A DNA stretch of 64,000 bases from Rhodoblastus sp963748385 (GTDB lineage: Bacteria; Pseudomonadota; Alphaproteobacteria; Rhizobiales; Beijerinckiaceae): contig CAVVIQ010000009.1 of the NCBI GenBank assembly GCA_963748385.1, positions 248,001 through 312,000 of the forward strand, written 5' to 3'. The translations under genes were made by a program, and so were the position numbers. A model generated the notes under the pieces. That model was not told the DNA's origin. It did no database searches and was given only the letters and a program-made list of their open reading frames with translations. How positions within the stretch are numbered: position 1 is the first letter of the stretch; every line of letters starts with the position of its first letter. Below are positions 46,120 through 55,206 of this stretch, in pieces.

Positions 46120-47064
46120 TTATGCGCTGGGCAGATTGCGCGCCAGCGCCTCCAGCACGGCCATGCGCACCGCGACGCCCATTTCGACCTGTTCGCGGAT
46201 CAGGCTCTGTTCGCCGTCGGCGACGCTGGAGTCGATTTCCACGCCGCGGTTCATCGGCCCCGGATGCATCACCAAAGCATCGGGTTTGGCATAGGCCAAC
46301 TTGTCGGAATCGAGCCCGAAAAAGCGGAAATATTCGCGCGTGGAAGGGATGAACGAGCCGGACATGCGCTCGCGCTGAAGACGCAGCGTCATCACGATGT
46401 CGGCGTCGCGCAAACCGTCGCGCATGTTGTTGTGAACCTCGACGCCCATCCGGGCGATTCCGGTGGGAATCAGGGTCGAAGGGCCGACGACGCGCACCCG
46501 CGCGCCGAGCGCCGAAAGCAGGATGATATTGGAGCGCGCGACGCGCGAATGCAGCACGTCGCCGCAGATCGCCACCACCAGCCCCTCGACGCGGCCCTTG
46601 GCGCGGCGCATCGTCAGGGCGTCGAGCAGGGCCTGGGTCGGATGTTCATGGGCTCCGTCGCCGGCGTTGACCACGGCGCAATCGACTTTTCGGGCCAGAA
46701 GGTGCGCGGCGCCCGCCTGATGATGGCGCACCACGATGATGTCCGGCCGCATGGCGTTGAGCGTGATCGCGGTGTCGATCAGCGTCTCGCCCTTTTTCAC
46801 CGAACTGGTCGCCACCGACATGTTCATCACATCGGCGCCCAGCCTTTTGCCAGCAAGCTCAAAAGAGCTTTGGGTGCGGGTCGAGGCCTCGAAAAACAGG
46901 TTGATCAAGGTGCGGCCCGAGAGCGTGCCCTTCTTCTTCTCCGCCTGGCGCGACACCGCGACCGCCTCCTCGGCGAGATCGAGCAGATGGAGGATGTCGA
47001 GCCGGTTGAGACCCTCGATGCCCAGAAGGTGCTTGTGGGGGAAGGAAAAGCCGGCTGCGGACAT
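46120..47064 (-). CDS. pyrB: Aspartate carbamoyltransferase catalytic subunit PyrB
   Basis: A 314-residue enzyme that makes carbamoyl aspartate, the first committed step of pyrimidine synthesis. The carbamoyl-phosphate site FFEASTRTQSSFELAGK, the HEHPTQALLDALT segment and VMHPGPMNRGVE are all intact. ATG 47064 fits the family; the long upstream in-frame extension overlaps the topA leader and is rejected. The usual partner pyrC does not follow here. Divergent from topA. Confidence 0.94.
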   Translation of the reverse strand: MSAAGFSFPHKHLLGIEGLNRLDILHLLDLAEEAVAVSRQAEKKKGTLSGRTLINLFFEASTRTQSSFELAGKRLGADVMNMSVATSSVKKGETLIDTAITLNAMRPDIIVVRHHQAGAAHLLARKVDCAVVNAGDGAHEHPTQALLDALTMRRAKGRVEGLVVAICGDVLHSRVARSNIILLSALGARVRVVGPSTLIPTGIARMGVEVHNNMRDGLRDADIVMTLRLQRERMSGSFIPSTREYFRFFGLDSDKLAYAKPDALVMHPGPMNRGVEIDSSVADGEQSLIREQVEMGVAVRMAVLEALARNLPSA

Positions 47065-47219
47065 TTTCGGGGCTCGATCTGAGAAAACGGCGGGAGATGG
47101 ATGCGCAAAATTCGGGCTCGGCGCAAGGACCATTTGACATGACGGCCCCGCTCGCCCATTTTCCCCCGCCGTTCGGGCCGGGGGGCCCGCGGGACTTGCG
47201 GGCCGGACAAAGGGCCTTC

Positions 47220-47319
47220 GCGCCATCGTCCGTTGAAAATGAACGATGGCGCCCGCGCCACCGGGCGCGGCGGCCGCTGACGCGGCCGGGCGCCTTTTTC
47301 CGACATGGCGGAAAAAGGC
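47220..47319 (+). promoter_or_regulatory. Two inverted repeats in the topA leader
   Basis: Perfect 10-base arms GCGCCATCGT / ACGATGGCGC (47220-47252, 13-base loop) are followed by perfect 11-base arms GCCTTTTTCCG / CGGAAAAAGGC (47292-47319, 6-base loop). The second ends 23 bases before the topA ATG. They could be RNA hairpins controlling topA, or operator sites. No T-run follows. Confidence 0.45.
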
Positions 47320-47342
47320 AAAAAGACTTCAGAGGTCGCCAC

Positions 47343-50198
47343 ATGGACGTCGTCATCGTCGAATCGCCGGCCAAGGCCAAGACGATCAATAAATATCTGG
47401 GCCGGAATTTCGATGTCGTGGCCTCTTTCGGCCATGTCCGCGACCTGCCGGCCAAGGACGGCTCGGTCGATCCGGCCGCCGATTTCAAAATGCTTTGGGA
47501 AGTGGACGGCAAGGCCGGAAAGCGCCTGTCCGACATCGCCGCCAAGGTGAAAAACGCCGACCGCATCGTTCTCGCTACCGACCCGGATCGCGAGGGCGAG
47601 GCCATTTCCTGGCATGTTCTGGAGGTTCTGCGCGCCAAGCGCGTGCTCAAGGACAAGCCGGTCGAGCGGGTGGTGTTCAACGCCATCACCAAGGACGCGA
47701 TCCTGGAGGCGATGAAACATCCGCGCCGGATCGACGAAAGTCTGGTCGAGGCCTATCTCGCCCGCCGGGCGCTGGATTATCTGGTCGGCTTCAATCTCTC
47801 GCCGGTGCTGTGGCGCAAACTGCCCGGCGCGCGCTCGGCGGGACGCGTGCAATCGGTGGCGCTGCGCCTCGTCTGCGACCGCGAACTCGAAATCGAGAAA
47901 TTCGTCGCGCGCGAATATTGGTCGCTGATCGCCTTTCTGCGCAACCAGGACGGCGCGCCCTTTTCCGCGCGCCTCGTCGGCGCCGACGGCAAAAAGATTT
48001 CGCGGCTCGACATCGGCGCCGGCGCCGAGGCCGAAGCCTTCAAGCGCGATCTGGAAAAGGCGGCGTTCCGCGTCGTTTCGGTCGAGTCCAAACCCGCCAA
48101 ACGCCACCCCTACCCGCCTTTCACCACCTCGACCTTGCAGCAGGAAGCCTCGCGCAAACTGGGCATGGCGCCGGAACAGACCATGCGGGTGGCGCAGAAG
48201 CTTTATGAAGGCGTGGACATCGGCGGCGAAACCGTCGGCCTCATCACCTATATGCGCACCGACGGCGTCGATGTCGCTCCCGAAGCCGTCGCCGGCGCCC
48301 GCGCGGTGATCGGCCGCGAATTCGGCGACAAATATGTGCCCCACGCCCCGCGCAAATATCAGGTCAAGGCCAAGAACGCCCAGGAAGCCCACGAGGCGAT
48401 CCGCCCCACCGACATGTCCCGCCTGCCGAAGGACATGGCGCGCCACCTCCAGCTCGATCAGGCGAAGCTCTATGAGCTGATCTGGACCCGCATGGTGGCG
48501 AGCCAGATGGAATCAGCGCTCCTGGAGCGCACGACCGCTGAAATCGAAGCAAAAGCGGGCGGCCGCACGCTCGATCTGCGCGCCACCGGTCAGGTCGTGC
48601 GTTTCGACGGCTTCCTGAAACTCTATCAGGAGGGCAAGGACGACGAGGAGGATGATGAATCCGGCCGTCTGCCGCCGCTGGCCCAGGATGAAATCCTCAA
48701 GAAAGACCGGATCGAGGCAAGCCAGCATTTCACCGAGCCGCCGCCGCGCTATACCGAGGCGACGCTGGTGAAGCGCATGGAGGAGCTGGGCATCGGCCGC
48801 CCGTCGACCTACGCCTCGACCCTCGCCGTTCTGCGCGACCGCGACTATGTGAAGCTCGAAAAGAAGCGCCTCGTTCCCGAGGACAAGGGCCGGCTGGTCA
48901 TCGCCTTTCTCGAAAGCTTTTTCGGCCGTTATGTCGAATATGGCTTCACCGCCGGGCTAGAGGAGCAGCTCGACCGCATTTCCAACGCCGAGATCGACTG
49001 GAAGCAGGTGTTGCGCGATTTCTGGCGCGATTTCTCCGCGGCGATCGACGGCACCAGGGAATTGCGCACCACGCAGGTGCTCGACAGCCTCAACGAACTG
49101 CTCGGGCCGCACATTTTTCCCGCCAAGGAGGACGGCTCCGATTCCCGCGCCTGCCCCGTCTGCGGCAACGGACAAATGTCATTGAAACTCGGCAAGTTCG
49201 GCGCCTTCATCGGCTGCTCCAACTATCCGGAATGCAAATATACCCGCACCCTGTCCGACCGCGGCGAAAGCGCGGGCGCCGCCGAGGGCGAGCGTCCGGG
49301 GGTGAAAGTTCTGGGCGAGGACCCGAAAACCGGCCAGGAAATCACTTTGCGCGACGGGCGTTTCGGCGCCTATGTGCAGGAGGGCGAAGGCGACAAGCCG
49401 CCGCGCTCCTCGCTGCCCAAAACGCTCAAGCCGGAGGACGTCTCGCTGGAAAAGGCGCTGGCCCTGCTGTCGCTGCCGCGCGAGGTGGCCAGACATCCCG
49501 AAACCGGCGAGGCGATATTGGCCGGCATCGGGCGTTATGGCTCTTATGTGCAGCACAAGAAGACCTACGCCAATCTGGCCAAGGACGACGACGTGCTGGA
49601 GATCGGCGCCAATCGCGCCATCGACCTCATCATCACCAAGGAGGCCGGCGGCGCGCGCGGCGCGGGCGGCGAAATCCGGAAGCTCGGCGACCATCCCGAA
49701 GGCGGCTCCATCGCCCTCAAGGCCGGCCGCTTCGGGCCCTATCTCGCCTGGGGCGCGGTCAACGCCACTCTGCCGCGCGGGACCGACATGACCGGCCTGA
49801 CTCTGGAAAAGGCGGTGGATCTGGTCAACGCCAAGGCTTCCGGCGCGCCGGGCGGGGGGCGCATCCTCGGCGAACATCCCGACGGCGGCCCGATCGTGGC
49901 CCGGGCGGGGCGTTTCGGCCCCTATGTTTCGTGGGAAAAGGTCAACGCCACCCTGCCCAAGTCAATGACGCTCGACGATATCGGGCTGGAGCAGGCGATA
50001 AGGCTGATCCAGGACCGGATCGCCTCGGGCGGCGCCACGGTTCCGAAGAAGCCGGCCACGAAAAAGCCGGCCGCGAAAAAAACGGCCGCAAAAGGCGCCA
50101 AAGCGAAAAAGGTCATCGTCGATTCCGACGAGCCCCCCTTCGAAGTGGGCGGCGCCGCCAAAAAACAGGCGAAAAAGAAACCGGCGGGCAAGGGTTGA
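47343..50198 (+). CDS. topA: DNA topoisomerase I TopA
   Basis: A 951-residue type IA topoisomerase that relaxes negative supercoils. The N-terminal TOPRIM domain reads MDVVIVESPAKAKTINKYLG with the metal triad in ATDPDREGE. The catalytic Tyr is Y303 in GLITYMRTDG. One Cys4 zinc finger (CPVCGNG ... GCSNYPEC) follows the core. Then come several TopoI C-terminal repeats (FGAYVQEGEG, FGPYLAWGAV, FGPYVSWEKV) and a Lys/Ala-rich tail (about 910-951) that likely aids DNA binding. The upstream in-frame extension to 47097 is rejected since the family starts at MDVVIVESP. Confidence 0.95.
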   Translation: MDVVIVESPAKAKTINKYLGRNFDVVASFGHVRDLPAKDGSVDPAADFKMLWEVDGKAGKRLSDIAAKVKNADRIVLATDPDREGEAISWHVLEVLRAKRVLKDKPVERVVFNAITKDAILEAMKHPRRIDESLVEAYLARRALDYLVGFNLSPVLWRKLPGARSAGRVQSVALRLVCDRELEIEKFVAREYWSLIAFLRNQDGAPFSARLVGADGKKISRLDIGAGAEAEAFKRDLEKAAFRVVSVESKPAKRHPYPPFTTSTLQQEASRKLGMAPEQTMRVAQKLYEGVDIGGETVGLITYMRTDGVDVAPEAVAGARAVIGREFGDKYVPHAPRKYQVKAKNAQEAHEAIRPTDMSRLPKDMARHLQLDQAKLYELIWTRMVASQMESALLERTTAEIEAKAGGRTLDLRATGQVVRFDGFLKLYQEGKDDEEDDESGRLPPLAQDEILKKDRIEASQHFTEPPPRYTEATLVKRMEELGIGRPSTYASTLAVLRDRDYVKLEKKRLVPEDKGRLVIAFLESFFGRYVEYGFTAGLEEQLDRISNAEIDWKQVLRDFWRDFSAAIDGTRELRTTQVLDSLNELLGPHIFPAKEDGSDSRACPVCGNGQMSLKLGKFGAFIGCSNYPECKYTRTLSDRGESAGAAEGERPGVKVLGEDPKTGQEITLRDGRFGAYVQEGEGDKPPRSSLPKTLKPEDVSLEKALALLSLPREVARHPETGEAILAGIGRYGSYVQHKKTYANLAKDDDVLEIGANRAIDLIITKEAGGARGAGGEIRKLGDHPEGGSIALKAGRFGPYLAWGAVNATLPRGTDMTGLTLEKAVDLVNAKASGAPGGGRILGEHPDGGPIVARAGRFGPYVSWEKVNATLPKSMTLDDIGLEQAIRLIQDRIASGGATVPKKPATKKPAAKKTAAKGAKAKKVIVDSDEPPFEVGGAAKKQAKKKPAGKG

Positions 50199-50208
50199 GT
50201 CGACCGCC

Positions 50209-52437
50209 TCACGCCCGCAGAGCGATCTTTTCGCGTTTGCGCAGCCAGGCGGCGTCGAGCAGCATGAGTCCGGCCCAGCGATAGACGTTGCGGGCGCTGA
50301 TCTGCTCCGCCATCACCCCCATGCGCTCGGCCTGCTCTTCCTCGCTCATGGCGAGCGCGCGGTCATAGGCTTGCGCCATGCAGCGGGCGTCATAGGGATT
50401 GACGATCAAGGCTTCCGGCAATTCGCGGGCCGCGCCGGCAAAGCTCGACAGGATCAGCACGCCGCGCTCGTCGTCACGAGCGGCGACGAATTCCTTGGCG
50501 ACCAGGTTCATCCCGTCGTGCAGGCTCGACACCACGCAGGCGTCGGCGGCGCGGAACAGTTCGAACACCTCGTCCGGTTCGTGGTGGCGAACCACCAGAT
50601 GGATCGGCTTCCAGCCGTCGCGCGCATAGGCCGCGTTGATCCTGTTCGCCAGTTGCTCGGCCTCGTGCTGCAAGGCGGCATAGGCTTCGAGCTTCGAGCG
50701 CGTCGGCGCCGCGACCTGGATCAGCACGAATTTGCCTATCCATTGCGGCGACATGGTCAGGAGATCGTCCACAGCGCGCATTCGATCGAGTATGCCCTTG
50801 GTGTAGTCGAACCGCTCGACGCCGACGGCGATGCGGACATCCTCGCCCAGGCCGAAACGGGCGCGCACATTCGCCCGGCACTTCTCGACCGACGGCTGGC
50901 CGATGAGCGCGCGGGGCGGCCATTCGATCGAGATCGGATAGGCCCGCACCAGCGTCTCGGCCCCCCGCAGCCAGATCGAGGAATTCTCGCGGTCGATCCG
51001 GCTTTCGATGAGGCGATCGGCGGCGTCGAAGAAATTGTTGCAGTGGAACTGGGTGTGGAAGCCGAGGATCGACGAGCCGAGCAGGCCGTCGAGGATTTCC
51101 TCGCGCCACGGGCAGATCGAGAACGTCTCGGCGTTGGGCCAGGGAATGTGCCAGAAGGTCACGATCGTCGCCTTGGGCAGACGGTCGCGGATCATGCGCG
51201 GCAGCAGCGCGAAATGATAATCCTGGACCAGGACGATCGGATTTTCGCAGGTCGCCTCCTCGACCACCGCCTCGGCAAAGCGCAGGTTGACCGCCCGGAA
51301 GCTGGCCCAGTCCTGCTCGCGGAAAGTCGGGCGGACAAAGGCGATATGGCAGAGCGGCCACAGGCCCTCGTTGGCGGCGCCGAAATAATAGCCGTCCTGC
51401 TCCTCCTCGGAGAGCCAGACGCGCCGCAGACCGTAGGACGGGCTGTTCGGCGGAACCATCAGCCGGTCGGCGTCGTCGACTGTCTCCCGGTCGGCCGAGC
51501 CGCCGCCATGGGCGATCCACACGCCGCTGCAGGCGCGCATCACCGGTTCGAGCGCCGACACTAGGCCGCTCGCCGGAATCTGCAATCTGATCTCGCCGTC
51601 GATCCGGTTGTGGATATAGGGCTCCCGGTTCGAGACGGTGATCACCTGCGCCCCGGGCAATTCGTCGCGCAGCAACTGGCGCAGGCTTTCTGGCGTCCAT
51701 TTGACATGAAACGCCTGGGCGAATCCGCGTCGGACAAGCAGGTCCGCAAAGATCGCGCCGATCCGACGATCGGCGCCGGGCTGGCCGTTCGTCTCCGGCT
51801 CCGGCGGACGCTGGCTCGCCTCCAGCGCCCCGCGCAGCGACTGCATCCAGCTGCGGCGCAAGGCGAGGAACACCGCCGCCGTCAGAACCACGAAGCCCGT
51901 GGCCAAGGCGGCGAGCGCGGCGGTCACATAGATCTGGACATGGCGCTCGCGGCGCTCGGCCACGTCGAGATCGTCGGCGACCAGCAGCCGGCCATGCGCC
52001 GCGCCGACCGTCAGCGGAAAGGAATTGACACGGATGCGATCGCCCTTGGCCGTGGTCAGGTTCGCGCCCTCGCCGTTCTGGCGCGCGAAAGTCTTGCAGT
52101 GGAGCGTCAGCGGCAAGCCGGGAGTCGCGATGGCGAGCCGGTCATCGGACGTGCAGAATCCAAGGCCGAGAATGCTCTCGTTATCGGCGATCCCGTCCAT
52201 CGTCGCGCTCAAGGCGGCCTCGTCGCCAACGCCGGAAACCGACGCCCGATCGCGCATCGACCGGTAGATCGTTTTGGCGCCGACATCCAGATCGCGCTCG
52301 ATCGAGTCGCGGATGATCATCGAGGACAACGAGCCGATGGCGACGATCAGAACCACGCCGGCGAGGGCGCCGAGCACGGCGTAAAGGACGCCCGGCCTTC
52401 CGAAAAAATTCCGAAAAGCCTGGCGCGGGGAAATCAT
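50209..52437 (-). CDS. otsA: Trehalose-6-phosphate synthase OtsA with membrane-anchored sensor-like N-terminus
   Basis: A 742-residue protein. The C-terminal part (about 255-725) is a family 20 glycosyltransferase that joins UDP-glucose and glucose 6-phosphate: VSNREPYIHNR, LVQDYHFALLPRMIRDRL, GVERFDYTKGILDRM and SSLHDGMNLVAKEFVAA. The N-terminal 230 residues are unusual: a transmembrane helix at about 17-40, some 135 residues predicted outside, and a second helix at about 175-200, like a sensor kinase. Typical OtsA proteins have about 470 residues and are cytosolic. It overlaps the GH15 gene by four bases, so it is the last gene of the otsB-GH15-otsA operon. Confidence 0.92.
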   Translation of the reverse strand: MISPRQAFRNFFGRPGVLYAVLGALAGVVLIVAIGSLSSMIIRDSIERDLDVGAKTIYRSMRDRASVSGVGDEAALSATMDGIADNESILGLGFCTSDDRLAIATPGLPLTLHCKTFARQNGEGANLTTAKGDRIRVNSFPLTVGAAHGRLLVADDLDVAERRERHVQIYVTAALAALATGFVVLTAAVFLALRRSWMQSLRGALEASQRPPEPETNGQPGADRRIGAIFADLLVRRGFAQAFHVKWTPESLRQLLRDELPGAQVITVSNREPYIHNRIDGEIRLQIPASGLVSALEPVMRACSGVWIAHGGGSADRETVDDADRLMVPPNSPSYGLRRVWLSEEEQDGYYFGAANEGLWPLCHIAFVRPTFREQDWASFRAVNLRFAEAVVEEATCENPIVLVQDYHFALLPRMIRDRLPKATIVTFWHIPWPNAETFSICPWREEILDGLLGSSILGFHTQFHCNNFFDAADRLIESRIDRENSSIWLRGAETLVRAYPISIEWPPRALIGQPSVEKCRANVRARFGLGEDVRIAVGVERFDYTKGILDRMRAVDDLLTMSPQWIGKFVLIQVAAPTRSKLEAYAALQHEAEQLANRINAAYARDGWKPIHLVVRHHEPDEVFELFRAADACVVSSLHDGMNLVAKEFVAARDDERGVLILSSFAGAARELPEALIVNPYDARCMAQAYDRALAMSEEEQAERMGVMAEQISARNVYRWAGLMLLDAAWLRKREKIALRA

Positions 52438-54227
52438 CGCGCCTCCTCCCAGTTCTTCGACAGGCGCCAGGCGCAGAGGATGATTCCGACCAGCGAATAG
52501 GTTTGCGGGAAATTGCCCCAGAGTTCGCCGGTTTCCGGATCGATGTCCTCCGACAGAAGCCCGACATGGTTGCGCCGGGCGAGAATTTTTTCAAACAGGC
52601 TTCGCGCCTCGTCCGCGCGGCCGATCGCGGCCAGCGCCTCGACATACCAGAAAGTGCAAATGGTGAAGGCGGTCGAGGGCGCGCCGAAATCGTCGGGCTC
52701 GGCATAGCGGAAGAGATAGCCATGGCCCCCAAGCGCCTGGCCGATGACCTCGACAGTCGAGATGAATTTCGGATCGTCTGCCTTGACCAGGCCGAGTTCG
52801 ACGAGCAGCAGCGCGCTGGCGTCGATATGGTCGGAATCGAGACTGCCGGTGAAGGCGTTCAACTTGGCGTTCCAGGCGCGCGAAAGGATCGCCTCGCGCA
52901 GGCCGTCGGCCGATTTTCGCCATTGCTCCGCCCGGTCCTGCAGGCCGAGCCGCGTCGCGATGCGCGCCAACCGGTCGCAGGCGACCCAGCACATGGCGGC
53001 CGAATAAGTGTGGATCGACGGCTTGTCGCGATATTCCCAGATGCCGGAACCCACCGTCAGCGCCAGCGCGAGCGCCCGCATGCCGAGCGGCTCCAGCATG
53101 GCGAACAAGGCTTCGTCGCCCTTTTTCGGCAGGCGCTCGTCGAAGAACATCTGCGAGGCGGCGAGGACCACGCTGCCATAGACGTCGTGCTGGACCTGAT
53201 TGACCGCTTCATTGCCGATCCGCACCGGGCCAAGGCCGCGATAACCGGCAAAATCCGGCGCGATCCGCTCCTCCAGATTGTTTTCTGGCAGGACGGCGTA
53301 CACCGGGCGCAAATTTGCGCCGCCCTCCATCGAAATCACATTGGTCACATAATCGATGAACCGCTCCATGGTCACCGAGGCGCCGACGCGATTGAGCGCG
53401 AGCACGGTGAAATAGGCGTCGCGAATCCAGCAATAGCGGTAATCCCAGTTGCGCTGCGAATGCGGCGCCTCGGGTAGCGAGGTGGTCAGCGCCGCGACAA
53501 TGGCGCCGGTCTGTTCGAAGCTGCATAATTGGAGGGTGATGGCGGCGCGGATCACCGTCTCCTGCCATTCGAACGGCAGGTTGAGATGGCGCACCCAGCT
53601 TTGCCAGCTCTCCAGGGTCTTGTCCTGGAATTCGCGGCCGATGCGCGCGATCGAGTCCCCGAGGGGCTCGTCGGCATGCAGGACCAGGGTCAGCCGGCGC
53701 GACAGGACGAAGGCGCCTTCGGTCGCGACATAGGAGACCGGCGCGTCGGTGGTGAGCCGGATCGAGCCGCAATCCGTTGCGTAACGCATGTGGTTGCTGC
53801 CGATCACCGGACGCGGTCGCAGCGAGCCGCAGCACATGCGCGGCCGCATCCGGACCCGGATGCGGCACAGGCCCGACAAGGGCTCGACGATGCGCACGAT
53901 GGACGGCGGATTGTACAGCCGCTCATGGAAGTCGAAGCGCGGCGCGAAATCGGTGATCGAAAAGGCGGCCCCGTTTTCCGAGCGCAGAACCGTCCGCACC
54001 ATGGCGGAATTGCGCAGATAGCTCTGTTCGCTCTCGGCCTTGTCGTCGTCGAAGGCGATCGAGAAAAAGCCGTCCTCCGGATTTACGCCGTCGATCAGGG
54101 CGCAGAATACCGGATCGGCGTCCACGCGCGGCCAGCACATCCAGACGATGGCGCCCGAGCGATCCACCAGGGCCGATAGATTGCCGTTGCCGATCACGGC
54201 GAGGTCCAGCGACGGATGGATCGTCAT
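52434..54227 (-). CDS. Glycoside hydrolase family 15 protein (glucoamylase/trehalase-like)
   Basis: A 597-residue cytosolic GH15 protein. It starts HPSLDLAVIGNGNLSALVDR, the usual prokaryotic GH15 opening, and has the (alpha/alpha)6 barrel with the HSQRNWDYRYCWIRDAYFT signature. Bacterial members cleave alpha-glucosidic bonds, and some act as trehalases. Between otsB and otsA, with ATGA overlaps on both sides, it probably takes part in trehalose turnover or in handling alpha-glucans; which, cannot be told from sequence. ATG 54227 is set by the overlap with otsB. Confidence 0.9.
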   Translation of the reverse strand: MTIHPSLDLAVIGNGNLSALVDRSGAIVWMCWPRVDADPVFCALIDGVNPEDGFFSIAFDDDKAESEQSYLRNSAMVRTVLRSENGAAFSITDFAPRFDFHERLYNPPSIVRIVEPLSGLCRIRVRMRPRMCCGSLRPRPVIGSNHMRYATDCGSIRLTTDAPVSYVATEGAFVLSRRLTLVLHADEPLGDSIARIGREFQDKTLESWQSWVRHLNLPFEWQETVIRAAITLQLCSFEQTGAIVAALTTSLPEAPHSQRNWDYRYCWIRDAYFTVLALNRVGASVTMERFIDYVTNVISMEGGANLRPVYAVLPENNLEERIAPDFAGYRGLGPVRIGNEAVNQVQHDVYGSVVLAASQMFFDERLPKKGDEALFAMLEPLGMRALALALTVGSGIWEYRDKPSIHTYSAAMCWVACDRLARIATRLGLQDRAEQWRKSADGLREAILSRAWNAKLNAFTGSLDSDHIDASALLLVELGLVKADDPKFISTVEVIGQALGGHGYLFRYAEPDDFGAPSTAFTICTFWYVEALAAIGRADEARSLFEKILARRNHVGLLSEDIDPETGELWGNFPQTYSLVGIILCAWRLSKNWEEAR

Positions 54228-55021
54228 GGGTCTCGCCCTCCCGAATGGGACAGAAGCGCCAACAATTCCATGAGCCACGCGCGCACCGCGTGCGGCCCGG
54301 CAAAATCCGCTTCGTCGGCGCAAAAAAACTCGCCCGCGACGGTGAAGCCGAAGCCGCCGCGCGCGGCGCAGGCCTGCATCGCCGTGATGTCCATATGATC
54401 GTCGCCGATCATCACCGGCTTGCGGCCCGCGAAAGGCGAGCCCACCATGAAACGGGCCAACGCGCCGCCCTTGGAAAATCCGCCGCTGAGGATTTCGAAC
54501 ACCTTGCGGCCGCGCAACAGGCGCAAGCCCCCGTCCGCCGCAGCGACATAATCCGTCAATTCGCGTTCGAGACGCGGTTCGGCCGATTCGGCGGCGCGGA
54601 AATGAACCGCGATCGAGGCGCCCTTGTCCTCGATCAGGAGGCGCGGCTCGAAAGCGGCGAGGCGCTTTATGTCGGCGAGCACGCCAGGTTCCAGGACGGC
54701 GCCTTGCGGGGCCGCGCCGGCGTTGGGATCGAACCGGATTTCCGCCCCGTGAACGCCCGCCGCCCGCCCCCGGAACGGCGCAAGCCGGTGGTCGAGATCG
54801 GCGATCTCGCGCCCGGTGACGACCGCCAGCGCCCCGCCAAGCACGTCCGTAAGCTCTGTGAGCAGATCGGCCAGACCGGCTGGCGCCGTCGCCGCGCCGG
54901 GCGTCGGCGCCATCTCGATCAATGTGCCGTCGAAATCGAGAAAGAGCGCCATATCGCCGCCATCGCGCGGCGAAAGTTCGAGGAGTCCTGCCGGTCCTGG
55001 TCCTCGGGCTTCAAAATTCAA
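54224..55021 (-). CDS. otsB: Trehalose-6-phosphate phosphatase OtsB
   Basis: A 265-residue HAD-family phosphatase that converts trehalose 6-phosphate to trehalose. The nucleophile motif is LFLDFDGTLIE, motif II is VVTGREIADLDHRL, and the C-terminal acidic motif is VMIGDDHMDITAM. First gene of the trehalose operon. In-frame ATG 54952 (MALFLDFDGTL) is a possible alternative start that would leave little in front of the HAD core. Trehalose protects against osmotic and drying stress. Confidence 0.92.
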   Translation of the reverse strand: MNFEARGPGPAGLLELSPRDGGDMALFLDFDGTLIEMAPTPGAATAPAGLADLLTELTDVLGGALAVVTGREIADLDHRLAPFRGRAAGVHGAEIRFDPNAGAAPQGAVLEPGVLADIKRLAAFEPRLLIEDKGASIAVHFRAAESAEPRLERELTDYVAAADGGLRLLRGRKVFEILSGGFSKGGALARFMVGSPFAGRKPVMIGDDHMDITAMQACAARGGFGFTVAGEFFCADEADFAGPHAVRAWLMELLALLSHSGGRDP

Positions 55022-55206
55022 CAGGTTCCGCCTTTCCGCCCATTCGCGCGGCCCGGCGCCGAGGGCGGCGTCAGCTCGACCCTCGCGGCGGAGCCATTGC
55101 GCAATCAGTCAACGCCGCGCGGGGCTCCGTTGTTCCCCAATTTGCCACGCAAAAGCCGCGCCCCTGAGGCAAGGACGCGGCTGGAAAGTGGCGCTTCGGC
55201 AGTCGG

